Positions 37,051 through 50,800 are shown, counted from the first letter of the stretch. The stretch is 64,000 bases of DNA from Epiperipatus broadwayi (GCA_028023455.1 JAQFVV010000001.1:22837401-22901400), one strand, 5' to 3'. Numbers and translations: made by a program. Notes: generated from the sequence alone by a model not told the origin.

Positions 37051-37835
37051 ATTTGGTAAAAGATCATAGCTGAAAGAAAAGAAAAAAAAAATATTCCTGT
37101 ATCATTATTGATTTAAGCTAAATTTGGAACTGAAATATAAATGGACTTTAATAGAAAAAAATGCTATAAAAGGGAGAAAGTTAAATAATAATTACTACTG
37201 TTGTTTTTATAAAAGCAAAAAAAAGAGAGACCTTCATGATGGCTTCCAGGTAATATAAGTGACATTTCTCCCAGGAACTGCCTTTATCTGACTGATAATT
37301 TCGCAGTGTCTTCACGCTATAGTGCTCCATGTTCTAAGGAAACACTTGAAAGATCCAACAGTGGAGGAAAACAAAATGTTATATTTGAATACCAACATTT
37401 CGCTTTGGAACCGATCAGAGTGGCTTCTCCTTTAAAAATAACTGTTTTGGTATCCTCATTGTTCATGATCTCATGACTACAAACAAATTCATCGCTGAGG
37501 ACTTTGCATGATGAACTGTGTTATTTATATGGACTTGGGTAAATATTAAGAATATATGTGTGATATAGACTCATTTCAATAATTACTAATAAATAATATT
37601 TTAAATGAGTGAATTCAATTTAAAAGAACTATATAGCTAAAACTGACAACATACTTTTTTAACTGAAATTATTTAAATGGATTTTTCTTTCTGTAGACTT
37701 ATTCCGGTAATAATAAATATATTTTGAATGAATGAATTCAATTTAGAATAATTATATAGTTAAAACTGAAACCATATTTGTTTCACTTAAGTTATTTAAA
37801 TGGATTTTTTCTTTCTATATAAATTAATTAAATGT
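37051..37835 (+). repeat. Right LTR, first part, of the Ty3/Gypsy element
   Basis: Direct repeat of 32463-33150. Shared runs include TATCATTATTGATTTAAGCT, ATTACTACTGTTGTTTTT, AGGAACTGCCTT and TCATGACTACAAA-like sequence. It keeps a good TATA box and carries two tandem copies of the 118-bp unit (about 37604 and 37722). Homology stops near 37835 and resumes at 39581, implying insertion of about 1.75 kb. Confidence 0.75.
37165..37172 (+). promoter_or_regulatory. TATA box in the right LTR
   Basis: TATAAAAG within ATGCTATAAAAGGGAG, at the LTR position where the left copy reads CTACAAAAG. This suggests the left LTR promoter has decayed and the right has not. Confidence 0.55.
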
Positions 37836-39580
37836 ATAGAAAGAAATATTAATTTAAAAGTGTGATGTCATTGATATTTTAAAATATTGTGTTGTTATTA
37901 TTATTAATTTAAAGGCATTATATATTTTATAAATAAAAACTGATTTTATTAAACAATGATATAAAAAGAAATTCAAGTGTTTAATTTAAAAATATTTATT
38001 TTAAAGAATTGACAATTAGTTTTAAATAATTTTAAAATTGACTATAGATTTATTTACTGTTTTATTGGCAAGTAGTGAAGGATGATTTTTTATCAAGAAA
38101 ACTATTTTGATCACGTCAACAAAATTGACAGTTGCTGAATTCATAAAGGAAACCATTGAAATTTTAAACTCTCAAAATGAACTTGTAAAGAAGCAGTTTT
38201 TATCTCAAGAATTTGGGAACCAATACTCAAATGGATAATCTACTTCTTCATACTTTTATATATCATAAATAGGATTACCTCATAACCATCAACTGCTGCA
38301 AAAATCATGAATGTTCTACATCTTCGTTTAGGCCTATCTCCTATATTTCAAATGAATCACCATAATGAAGAGATCATCTGCTATATTTATAAGATTGCAG
38401 AAAGACATTTAAGTGTATTTACTGGTAAAGTGATTAACCAGTTTATAAGTCTTTATTAAATATTTTGTTTAATTTATAAGTCGCTTTTTTATATAAATAA
38501 TTTTATGCAGATATTAATTATTTTAAATTGTCAATTCTTAAATATTGGATCAATCATTGTGTGTGTAATTATCAAAGTTATATGCAAGTAATATTTTCAA
38601 AATGTTTTAAATATAGTTTTCAAAAATAATACAGATGTAATAAATGATAGTTTATTTTATTTTATAGATGTCACATTTCAATACAGATTATGAAATATAT
38701 AATCTGTTATTTAATGATATTTATTTTATATATATATATATATATGGGATTTGACTGATACTGTATGTGTTGTCCACTAAGATATTATTAATATGTTTAG
38801 CTTGATATTATTAGTTAGTTCTAGATATAAATTTCTATGGTTTCACTTTGTAATGATTTCATTTTGTAGTGAATACTTTTTTAAGCATGGGTAATGTTTA
38901 TATCTTTATAAATAATACAACAATAATGAAGAGTTAATATTTAAATATTTTATATATGAAGTTTTCAGAATAGTTATTTTTATGCCATTGCCTAGAATAT
39001 TGTAGTAGAGAGTTAAACTTATATATAACAAGCATTTCACCTATTGTTTAATTTTTATATAGCCTTCAGTATATAAATTACGATGATACTAGGTATTGAG
39101 GTAAGGATAGCTTGGTTTGTTTTGGTAATGTCTCAGATTATTGATCATGCATGTGTTTGTTGATTTTGATGTATTAATTTAGATATTGGTTACTATTAAA
39201 ATGACATTATTGTTATTTTATTTTTAAATAAATTATTTTTTTTAATAATAAATAATTTTGTTTATTTTATTACTGGCTATTACTTGAATTATAAAATGCA
39301 AAATATTGATATGCCATATTAATAGGTGTTCAAATGTAATTCATACTAGTAAACTTAATCTTTTATTTTAAGATTTATTAGTAATTGGAATAGTTTTATG
39401 TTGTAATTCATAACTTTCCAATTTTTGCTTGTAATTGTGACTTTATTAGTAAACTTAACTTTTTACTTTGGTATTTTCTTATATTAATTATCAATAGTAA
39501 ATTACAATTGGTTATTGGAAAGAAGTCTAGACTTATTATCTAGTGGTGCCTTTTAATAAAGTTATATATGGAAATATTTA
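37836..39580. other. Insertion that splits the right LTR
   Basis: AT-rich sequence with no family recognised. A denser stretch at 38100-38420 (for example ACAATTGACAGTTGCTGAATTC-like text) has short coding-like pieces but no identifiable protein. A TA microsatellite lies at about 38728-38746. Confidence 0.4.
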
Positions 39581-39800
39581 TACATTACAATATTTTGAAT
39601 GAGTGAATTCAGTTTAGAAGAACTATATAATTAAAACTGAAAACATGTATCTTACTAAAGTTATTTAAATGGATTTTTTTTTTATTTTCTTTATAATTAT
39701 TTAATACCAATCATGTATAATTGTTTCTCAGTTTGAAGTTAAATGATTCGATCTTTTTTTTTTACCTTCGCGCTAAGTGATTGATAAGGTAAAGTGGGAA
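39581..39800 (+). repeat. Right LTR, second part (third copy of the 118-bp unit and beyond)
   Basis: Begins ATTTTGAATGAGTGAATTCA and continues with ATGTATAATTGTTTCT, a T run and CGCTAAGTGATTGATAA, matching 33070-33275 of the left LTR (CATTTATAATTGTTTCT, GCTCAAAGTGACTGATAA). This resumes the LTR after the inserted segment. Confidence 0.75.
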
Positions 39801-42800
39801 GGAGAGTTTTGTGTCAAAGTTCTTGTATAGTTGAATAAGAGGGAGATTTTGTATTTAATTTAAATATCAGTTGATTATATGGGACCAAGATATCCTTAGA
39901 TTGGGAGTGGAGATTTCACCTGTTAGAAAATTAGGTTAATACTCTGATTGCTTAAGTTTAAATCAACGATTAATTTACCTATTCATTCTGTTGTTGTATT
40001 TATTTAGGTGTTAATTTCGTTAATGGAAGAAATAACTCATACTCCCAAATCAACTTGTTTAGAAGCTAGTAACTCTAATAAAAAAAAGTTAGATTTGACA
40101 ATTCATATTGTAACGGTCAAGTTTGTACATTCGCGTAACAGAATTAAGAATCCAAGCAAAAGAGACCGAAGCTGACCAGACTAGGACTGTGACATCCCGA
40201 GTCTGACCACCCCCAACTCGTCAGCCAATATTTCAAGACTCAAGACTCTACAAATGACCACCTTGAAATTACACGTAGTATACTCCTTTATTCACGGCCG
40301 ACATAGGTCAGGGAGACGCAGTAAGATTCTAATAAATAAAAGAAAGGTTCTTAATTGTCTAAAATATATCAATAATTTAGAGGACTATTAATGCATAGTT
40401 TTCACGTATATATATATTATAAATAATAATTAGAATTAGATTGAATTAGATCAATACTAAATTAATTATACATTTATTTACAATTTTGGAATGAAATTGA
40501 CAATATTTTACAGCATTTCAGCGTAGAATGTACGCAAACATTGGGTAGATAAAGAGAACACATTCTCTTTTTATACTGAATTCAAAATAGCTTAATATAA
40601 GTAATCATTAAAATTTGCATAGATGAGTTTAACATATACCCATCTTATGAATTGCTTTACAACTAATACATAAATAATCACTACGTTATGTCTATAAATC
40701 TATTTATGCCAAATCCTATTAAATTTGTGGCTGTTATATAAGTAATTATATTGAACCTTGATCAGTCTAAAAATTCATTATTTATTGCAAATACAATATC
40801 ATTTAACAACAACCAGCGCATAAACCAGCTGAAGTAATGATCGATCGAACATGGCTTTTGAGAGAAAATTTTAGATCAGTGCTAAAAGTGCTATGTTACA
40901 GTGGGAGAGTTGGCTGCCTAAGATTTTACCAATACACTATGGCACAGGTAAATGACAATAGGAAAAGTCGCGCTGTGGATGGATGAATAACTCCAGGGTT
41001 CTTGTGACCAATGCCGGTACCCTGTAACCGATCGCCATGCTGGTAAAAGGAACATTGGGTTCAGGAATGGCGGGGGACTTACGTGCTAACCTGGCCTTGG
41101 CTCAGGCTTCGCTACTGCTCTACCCCGAGATGTGCTGGTAACGCCGTGGCTCCATCTTAATATACATATCATACGTATAGCAGCAAAATGAGAATAAATT
41201 TAATAAAATAATAGATCATATCCGCCAAGCAAAGAATAGTATATTTCATACTATGAAATACGAGACAATAGCATATTAGTTTTATCATATTGGGACCAAC
41301 TCTTGTGTAGCCTGATAATAAATGTCTACGCTACTAAAGGGGATATTAATAAATCTTTACTTTGACATGCTCGATCTATTAGGTTACTTATAGATAATAA
41401 TTACTTTAAAGAGGGAAAGTATATTTCTATGGACATAAGAACTTAAATGACAAATATACTTATAACTATTATCAAGGCTAAATTTAATTCTTAATAAAAC
41501 TATAAAGTTTATGTTTTTAAATGGTTGATTAAAAAGAGCCACATTTCACATATTAAATCATCATAAATAAAAAAAGATAACGAGTGCAAGGCAAATCATT
41601 ATTTTATAAAATAGGAATTCAAAACAGCGCGCAGAAAGTTGATGCTATAAAACAAATTACGTGAAGAGTTTTAAATAATATCTTCTCATAAACATGAAAT
41701 TAAGTGCTTGCTGTTTCGAAATATTGGCATACGAAGTATAATAAGCATTTTTAGATACAAATAATTTACTTTTAAGTGAATGGAAAATATAAATAGTCAG
41801 ATCATTTTAACTTTAACAACATTAATTTTGATAGCAGTTTACAAATTATTTTAAATATTAAATGGATTTAAATTTTTGGTTACACTTAGTTTTACAATTA
41901 TTGTGTAGAGAGAGTTAGCTAACTTATATAAAGATTTACACAGAGCTCTGCGGTTTGAAAATAAAATGGTACTGGTATTATTTATCTGGACTGCAAGTTC
42001 TTGGCTATAGGTTTGGTGAGTTTGACTGGGGTGGCTGGTGGCATCATCTTTCCCATTCTGTTAGGCTTGTCTCTGCTAGCAGCATGATGGTGGTTTAGGC
42101 ATTGTGATGAGAGAAACCCCATTCTCTCCGTGGAGTAACAGCAAAGAAATGCCTGCTTTTAGCCGGACATATTAAACATTAAACAAATGTGGAGACAGGC
42201 TGCAATTCTCTCTAAAAATATGACTGTTTCTCCTTTGTTAAAAAAAATACGGAGTATTTATAGGTTTTCTCAAGCACTTACATTATCGGAATCTATCGCC
42301 TCAAGACTCATTAACTCAGGAATTTAATTAAATATTATCAAATTTATAATCCAGATTTTTAAATCTTAGATAACTTATGGAATGTTAGAACCATTCCTAA
42401 GCTATTATAGTTAAGATTTTTCATTGCAAACAATTTCCAATTTAGATTTTAAAAATAACTTTATCTTATCTAAGGAGATTTTAATTAGAAAATTTTGAAC
42501 TAATTTTACTTTTACCATTTCCAGGTGTGGTCGTTAATGACACTTGTTTACAACCAAAAATCTTTTTAATTACTTGACCAGCTTTTATTTTTAATCTTAC
42601 ATAAAATAAGGAAACTCTTTTATTAAAAACAATCTTTTAACATTTTTTTTTTTTAAACGAAAACCTTTTTAACATATTTTTTAAAATAACTTATAAGCAT
42701 ATTTTGTTATAACTTTTAAATATATTTTCAAGAAACTTTTTCCCTGAAATATATTTAAAACAAGAAATCTTTTAACAGATTTTTAAAGAAACATTTAATA

Positions 42801-43433
42801 TTATTTTTAGATAACAGCTTTTACATATTTTTAAATCACGCTTTCCTTCTATATAGCACAGATTATATATCCACATACGAATTTACAATATTAACAACAA
42901 AATTAATAATTTACTTCTAACTTTAATAATAGAACAAACATTTTTATAAATATTAAGTGAATTTGGTACGTTATAATTTTACTAATCCTATCTAATTATA
43001 GCGTTGGTTCGCACGTAAATATATAATACTGTTTAGACAGACATGAGCTAATTTTAAAAATTATTAACATTAAATAGGTTCGAACTTAGCACAGATGAGT
43101 GTGTCATTAGGTTTGATGGTGAAATGATAAGGGCTTGGAAAGTTATCGTTTCAATACATATTTAATGGTTTTCGTTTACTTGGAAGAAAATAGTCTTTGT
43201 CCCAAGATCGAGAGTTGTGAGTGACTGCAAAGAAAGGAGAGAAGAGGGAGGGGGTAGGCCATTGTAATTGATGTTGTAATGGAATGGATTGTTTGTGTCC
43301 AGGTGTACTATGAGAATAAATAAACTGTATTAGAAAATCAGCTAAAATGTTTGGTTACTCTTAGCGTTATCTGTCTAGATTTGTGTCAGCACTATTGTAC
43401 AGAATAGTCATTCATAAAGAACCTGGATAGATG
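39801..43433. other. Second insertion in the right LTR, retroelement-like and richer in G+C than its surroundings
   Basis: Contains the candidate LTR at 40109-40900, then denser sequence at 40900-41160 and 41960-42290. The latter carries, on the minus strand, a TATAAATA sequence near 42250. Around 43180-43330 lies GAATAAATAAAC, a possible polyadenylation signal. No reverse transcriptase, integrase or gag motif was recognised. A short open stretch near 40019-40110 after TTTATTTAG has no recognised homologue. Confidence 0.4.
40109..40900 (-). repeat. Candidate LTR of a separate retroelement (792 bp)
   Basis: The segment begins TGTAAC (40109-40114) and ends GTTACA (40895-40900), a perfect 6-bp inverted TG...CA frame. 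On the minus strand TATAAAAAGAGAATG reads at about 40575-40561 and AATAAA follows at 40292-40287, the promoter-then-polyadenylation order of an LTR. No 4-6 bp target duplication is visible at its edges and the partner LTR was not found, so it may be one end of a deleted element. On the plus strand TGGGAGAGTTGG directly after the end could instead be a primer-binding site, which would reverse the orientation. Confidence 0.45.
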
Positions 43434-43602
43434 TTCATGTATTTAATTAGTTAGTTTAGTTTGGCGTATGTAATAGCCAGTAAAATAAATTACGACCAAC
43501 AACTTATAGGGGGAATGAAATAATGTAATCTTAGCCCTCAGTCATAATACCTGGGTGCCTTCCAGTTATCTATCTTGCCAATACGTGTCAGTTTGTATCA
43601 TC
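43434..43602 (+). repeat. Right LTR, last part (R3)
   Basis: Matches 33290-33462: TTAGTTAGTTTAGTTTGGC, ATAGCCAGTAAAATAAATTA, GACCAACAAC and TACCTGGGTGCCTTCCA against CACCTTCCA in the left copy. It lies immediately before the right copy of R1. Confidence 0.78.
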
Positions 43603-43610
43603 ATAGTATT

Positions 43611-43986
43611 GTCTAGTGAATATTATATTTCTTTTTAATCATTTAATGTTATTAATAACATATCAATCCTAAAGATTCAATTGATTTCATTGAATTTTAA
43701 ACAAATGATAAAAATTGGTTAACATGTAACACGCATTCATGTAAAAATAAGACAGCTTTACTAGATGAAATATGGGAAGTGATTTATCATTCATTATTCT
43801 TTCAAAATTTTAGAAATTTAAAAGTACTATTTGGTAAAGCAATGGAAAATATATTAACATCTATTATTATTATCTTTTTTTTACTATAGCGATAAAAGAT
43901 GATATCCCGTCTGCTTTAAATGCAACAGGTTGAGATTTGTAACATGTAAATATTCTATTTTAAATATACTAGATGTGGACATTTTG
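43611..43986 (+). repeat. Long direct repeat R1, right copy
   Basis: Same-orientation match to 31754-32126 (see that entry). It contains GACAGCTTTACTAGATGAAA and CAACAGGTTGAGATTTGTAA. Confidence 0.9.
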
Positions 43987-45230
43987 TTTAATTTTGTCAG
44001 ATCTAACTTATATTTTGAATGATTTGTTTTTAAATGATAGGTGTTTCAAAATTATCGAAAAAAGAATGCATGTTTTCAGAATTGTCAATTTAATCAGAAA
44101 TTTAACCTTGGAAAACTAAATGAAACTGGTTTGTAAAGAATAGTCTGCATTTATTACTTTGTGTGTGATACTAGAATGTTGATTTGAATTAAAGGTAATA
44201 GAAAAAACTTTCAGGCCTTTGAAGAATCATTATATTATCATGTATTTTCTAAATACCACTAAAGATGCTGATTAATAGTGTTCATTCTCTTCTGAAGAAA
44301 ATATTAGATTTATTTACATTAAACAATAACTGCTTAAATTCATAACACTCTAACTTATTGACTATGAATATGATCTCCTAGATTGAAAGTATTGTTCAGA
44401 TAAGTGAATGATCGCTATTAATAGAATTACATAGTCAAAGAAAATAAATACATTTTTATACAATTAAAGATGCTGATGTAGTGAATTTAACATAACGTTT
44501 GAGTTGGCAAATATAAAATATTTCTAGAGATGAAGGCTTATAACAACTTGACTAACTGATTGACCCTTGTGAAAAAGTTTCAAATTGTATTACCAAAAAG
44601 CAAAAAGTAGCTAAAAAAAATTTTAAATTAAATTCTAACACTCTAATATTAATTTTTATCTTGATTATTGAAATGATACAATTCATTAAAAAAAAAATTT
44701 AAAAAATCTCAAAAATCTTGAGAAATTTATTCAAGAAATGAAAATTAAGTTAGCTATCATTAAAACTAAATTTCATTGAAAGTATCAATTTTTTTTATAT
44801 AATGGAAATCTTCATTGAGCTACATTGACATACTTATGAGTTTAATGGTTCATTGCTAATTCCTTTAATCTAGGGGAAAAAACTAACTTTTTGACAATTT
44901 GTTATTTTAATAAAATCTTTTAAGAGGAAAAAAATGTTTAAGAAATCAAACTAAAAAAGTTACCATGATGAAACTCTTTAACACTAAATCAAGCATTCTA
45001 AATCTAATTATTAAATGTTATAAATATATAAATGAAATTATAAATTGTCTGCTATGCATTGTATAGATAAATCATTTCTCTATACAGGTAGAATTATATT
45101 TGTTGAAAATTGTTGACAGGAAAATACAAAAGAATCATAATTTACATTACATTTATTTAAAGCATTAATGTCAATAATATTGTTTATTTATACATTCATT
45201 GCTTTATAATTCACTATGCTAATGATCTTA

Positions 45231-45331
45231 AGTAGGGCCAAAATTAAGGTGGGGCTTATAAGCATTCTGAAAAATCATGCTAGGGCTTATTTTCTAGTTA
45301 GGTCTTATTTTCAGAGAAACACAGTAGTATT
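45231..45331 (+). repeat. Possible DNA-transposon terminus with GGGCTTAT motifs
   Basis: Three spaced motifs, GGGGCTTATA, AGGGCTTATTTTC and AGGTCTTATTTTC, are followed by AGAGAAACACAGTAGTA. Such repeated GGCTTATTTTC blocks near GAAACAC are seen at ends of interspersed repeats in several animals. No opposite end was found here. Confidence 0.35.
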
Positions 45332-47649
45332 TATCTTTATCACATTGCTTGGTTATATCATAACTAAAATTATATCCAGATTATTAGATGAAAAAGTATA
45401 AGTTCATTGAAAATTTTTAACTTTATCTATTTATAATTCTGCAAAAGATAATTGGTTGCTTGTGAAAATTCAGAATAGTTATAAAGTAAACTATATATGT
45501 CTGATAAACTAACTATTTATATAAAAACAATTTCATTTTTGGCTTAATGTGACTCAGATAAGTACTATTATTATTACTTTATCATATAGCTTTAACTTAT
45601 ATTACCAGTTTTAATTGCTTATTGCATGATTAGCTGAAATTTTTTTAATATAGAAAAATTCCCATTATTTTTCCATTTATAAATCTAGGAAAGTCTTCAA
45701 ATTAATATGTAACTGCAGGAGATAAGCTTGTAAATAATTAGAATTGTTATACTGTAAACTTTCATATTGTAACAGTTTTCGTTATATTTAATTATTTAAT
45801 TTCTACTGTTACGTCAAGCAAGAAGCAAATACAAACCTAATTAGCTTTTAAGTTTATATTCCTGACTGAACACTGAAAAAATACGCACATATTATTTCAA
45901 CATTATATTTCCCGGTCAGATGCCCCTTGGCTGCTGGACAAAAGTATTCGTAAAGAATGCTTTATTAGGCATCCAGTGTTTGAAATATTTATAATTTTTT
46001 TTGGAAATTATCACGGTAACAGAATAATATAAGTATATAGCCCACCTCCTCCTTCTTTGTTTATTCCACTTTTCTTCTCTTTAGAATAAAAATAAAATTT
46101 ATTTATTTGTTCCCTTATTTTATTTAAATCTAAAGTTTGCCACATAAGTTTTTAATGACCTAGATTTAATTTGCTACTGTTATTTGTTCGCTTGGTGATA
46201 AAAAGAATTAAGCAAGACAACTATTTTTTAACAGTAATAATATTTAATTAAAAAAATAGATTATCAAGTTAAATGACATAATAAATTCAAATATCTAAAA
46301 AAATAACAAACAAATCTATAAGCATTGAAATAATATAATTATATTACTGAATAGCTAATTAGCAAAAGTCCAACATACAGTAATTGTTTCTTTATCTAAC
46401 AAAATAATTTCTTTAGTAATAGTTCTTTTTCTTTTTTAAATATTGCGCAATTTTAAACTAGTCTATTTCTTTTTTGATATACAATAAATCAATACATGCA
46501 TGTTTGATAGAAAATTGTTTAAGATTTTAGACATCCAGCACTTTATAGACCATCCTGTGGCAAGTACCCACTTCTTTTGCAGAGACAGTTGATTCTTCAC
46601 TTGACGCCCCGGCTGGCTGGGTTATTCTCGGTGTGGTCTCTTGCAATGGCTTTAGTCTCCTTCTTTCTGGCTTTATGTTTAGCAGCATTCATTCCTTTCT
46701 TCAGGCATAGCACAGTTAATCTTCAAGCATAGCAGGGTTAATAATGGCAATCTATTTAGCAGGCAAGGCAGCAGATGTTCTTTCATTGGTGAGCTCATTC
46801 AGATGGATAAAGACCGAGCAAACGCCCATTTAGGGCCACTAGCCATGCATATTAACAAACATACACCCGCTAATATTGCTCAGAAATGCTAGTCTCACGT
46901 TTAGTTCTATAGACAAATCTGAAAATCAACTGATTAATAATCTCGATCTGCCTTATAGATTTGCTGGCTATTATTTACTGGAATGCCACTAATTAAAAAT
47001 ATATCTTTTCACACATTTATTTTTTATCTTATACAGATTTATGATGAAAAATTTGTACAAGTTTCACATTTTAATAAAATTTATATTTAAACTTATTTTT
47101 TTATAAAGTTTTAAATATCATAACTCTCTAATACTTTTTATTTGTTATACATTTCTAACATCTTTTATTTACTTTTTTTTTTCTTTTCAAATGAGTGATT
47201 TTAAAGAGAAAAAGAGATATATTTTGTTATACACCCCCTTCCCCAACTTTTTTGTCTTTCAATCATTATTACCTCTTTCATGAGTTTTATAGAGTTTTAT
47301 ATATATTTTTTCCCTTTTATTTTTGAAAAATATCAATGACCTAATTCTTTCTTTGTTTGTTTTACTTTTACCTTTTAACTAATCTTTTTATTATTATTAT
47401 TAATAATAATAATAAATATATATATATATATATGTGACCGATGTAATCGGCACAATATATATAAAGTATTAAGGTCTTGAGTGATTTTTATGAAAATTCC
47501 CATTGGTATTGCAATCAGGCTTCAAATGTCTTTCATAGCTACTATTTGACAGTAAAAACTTAAAAAAAAAGAAAAGATGTGAGTGATTTTAGCTGTTATA
47601 AATTGTGTAATAAATTTACATTTTAATTTTAAATAAAGTACTGTTCTGG

Positions 47650-47830
47650 TCATACATTCCTACCTCCAACATGACCTAAGATCAGTGAAAGAACTTCAAG
47701 CCATTCTGATCTTGATTTGATTCGAGACCAGTTTGGATTCGAACCCCATCCCAGATCAAACACCCAAAGTATGACCTATAGTGACCGTACAATGATAATA
47801 TGTGCCACGAACTAGCTCAACGGATATTAT
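47650..47830 (-). repeat. tRNA-derived SINE candidate, minus strand
   Basis: On the minus strand GGGGTTCGAATCC (complement of 47732-47744) is a full B-box match, and GAGCTAGTTCGTGG about 75 nt upstream is a fair A-box. The spacing is longer than in a tRNA (usually 30-45), so either the head is expanded or the A-box call is wrong. A likeness at 43000-43090 (+), GCGTTGGTTCGCAC then GGTTCGAACTT, has similar spacing. Confidence 0.42.
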
Positions 47831-50800
47831 TACTAATGAGACTACTTAACTGATTCTAAAACTCTGAGTAAATCAATATATATATATTTGGGTTGCCAAA
47901 AACAACAGTAAATATTAATACTTAATCTAATTAATAAATAATGATGGTTCAGACACCAAGTATAATATATAATATTTAATACAAGCAATGATTATATAAA
48001 TGATGATGATGATTTGCATAAATTATCTCTAGTCTTAAAACATGAAATTACAATATACAAGGCTAATGGCGGTTTTGTTTATATATGCCAATAATTAATG
48101 CATAAGTACCTAAGGTATAGATATATTTATATATGTCTAATCTATGCTCCGACAAAACAAAAACGTGTGATTAAAATACGTACAGCATATATGTCAAATG
48201 AGTTATGTACGTTAACGGTTAATTTGATATTTATCTAGAAAGAAAATATGCTTCTAATTTATTAAAAAAAAAGAAAGTGAAATTTATCTTCCACTACTCT
48301 ATAAATCAGTTTATGGAAAGCATGAGAAATACAAAAGTATGATTTCAATTAAGCACTTGGCAAAGTACGATTATTTAGAATTGCATAGAGATCTAAAATA
48401 ATTTAATTTTAAAAGGAATCAGTTCATCACGAATTACAAAGCAAAATGCGGGCCGTTATTTGAATTCAGCAATGAAAGCAGTACTAACATGTTATGAACA
48501 TTGGAACAAGTATGAAGTGAATGGTTTTGTCGTAGATTCAAGAAGATCAATGGCTACTTATCTGAACAAATCCTTTTTGCCATGCGAATAGTTGTGGAAC
48601 ACGGGGAAAGCCAGGTAGGAACTTAGCCACTAACCTTTGGTGTTCCAACCAAGCGATGAACAAATGAGAAAATAACATTTGTTGTATGTTTCAATCAATT
48701 ATAAAATAACACCATAGTAATGACAAAACCTAAGAAATCAAGAAGATAGCTTGTGCTAGCAACGTTAGGAACAGAAATAATATAATTGTCATATATTAAA
48801 TTTAAAGCCCTAATTACGACTTGATCACATAAAATTTAAATCAAACTTACAATAAGCAAACGCCTATATCCAATTACATAATAATACCCCCTTACATCAT
48901 GCTTTCCTCAAACACAAAAACTGGAATACCAGGCTTAACTTAGAAGATATATATTTCTCTCCCTTACAAAATTTCGTCAAACTCTTAGTGAATTCAAATT
49001 AACACACGTGAATACTCTTTTAGAAATTAAATGAACCTAGTCAAGAGCATAGTAGCTATAAGTTGAGCTAATAAAATTTATATCAGCTCTTGGTAAAATG
49101 ATATCAAGTAATTAAATAAATCTTTCAACCCGATAATTAATGGAACAATAAGTTGGTAATAATACTTTATACGGTAAATATTTTTTTAGAATAAGTTTAA
49201 ATGAAAACATTATCTAGTTGAAAGTATTATTGGCATACCATATCGCAAGTAAATGATATTAATAATCATTAAAACAAATACAAGTAAGAGTTAGTCAAAA
49301 TAAACTGCCATAAGAGGAGAAAGAAAATTATTAAAGTATTAATTTAGAACTAGAATAACAACATAGAGAATTACTGTGTAACAATTTTAAGCATAATTAA
49401 ATGAATAAACAAGATTTAAAGCAATAATTACTGTTAGTGTAATTAGTGAGATAGTTCATGAATAGATTGGAAAGTTGCGGTTTAATCAAAATTAAAAATT
49501 ACCAGTCTTTCACGACTTGCTTGTTGATTCAGGAACATGGAGTCCGGTTAGATTTAGAAGAAAACGTAGGTGCGCACTTAACTCAAATAAAATTCATTTT
49601 ATAGATTAGTTTCATTATGAATTTTAGGCAGCTTATGATTTGGTATTTGAGAGTTCTATTTTAAACAGCAACATTTGAAGATTTATTGGGGAACTTTGGG
49701 ATCCAGCAATCAGATCCCTGAAGTTAGCCACGTGCCATACTGCGAATACAATTAAGGTTCAATATTAAAACAGATATAATTTCCGGTGGCAACTCTTATT
49801 AAAAATTGAATGTAATGGCTACTTCTAAGTAATTTTCCAGGGTATTTATGCTCCTTTCTGTGATTTTCCCACCCATTCTGATCTTTATGCCTTATAGCTA
49901 AAGCTTTTGTCTTGTTACCAAAGGAATTTCTCTAATTGAAAATCGATCCATTACTTTGATAAGACTGTTAAATCCATTATTTTGAATTCATTTTCTACTT
50001 AGAAAATGAATTCGTAAAATCTAAACAAATGATTTTAAATTAGAACCGCCCTTAAATTAAACTTGTCATTTTGAATTAATTAATGAAAAATTCCCCATTG
50101 TCTTTGTTGAAAAAGGACGGTTTTAAAACTTATCGAAGAAATGTAACTTTTAATCATAAAAATTGGACAAAATTGCAAAATATAAAATAAAACATTCCAA
50201 TGTAATGAAATTCTATACTAACGTATGTTGAACCATTTATAAGTAATACACGCCTGATCAAATAACTAAATATTCTTTAAATAGCATTATTTATTATTAT
50301 TTTACCATAAAATAATTGGTAGTATAAATAGAACTAAATATAACATAATTAGTTTCAACAAATATTTAAATAACAGAGCAGTTTTAACCGAAGTCAGACG
50401 TATATGGAAAAGGGTATAAAATGTCATTACAGGATCTGGAAATCTTTACAATTAATAACAGGGTTTAAATTAGGTAAATGGGTGGAATATCATGAAGCTC
50501 GGATCAAACTTAGATCTGACCGCTTCAGTACCTGGATATTAACAAATATTGTTGATCCAAGAAAGAGAAACTAAATAAATATTTTGTCATTGATGAAAAG
50601 AAATCAAATTTCTGCATTTGTGCAACTTAAGCTTTTGTTGACATCATAATAACAAAAATAAGTTTACATATAATTTGTTTTCTTGTTTATTTTTTCATAT
50701 TGTTATTAAATAGTTTATAATAGAAAATTAGTTAACTGAAAATGTATTGATTTCAAAGAGAAACTAACTATAAATGCTTTTTATCAACAACTTATTTAAT

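Noticed and set aside
40019-40110. Exon-like open stretch after TTTATTTAG
   Set aside because: No donor site in phase, no homology recognised and no continuity with ST13; likely chance within TE-derived sequence.
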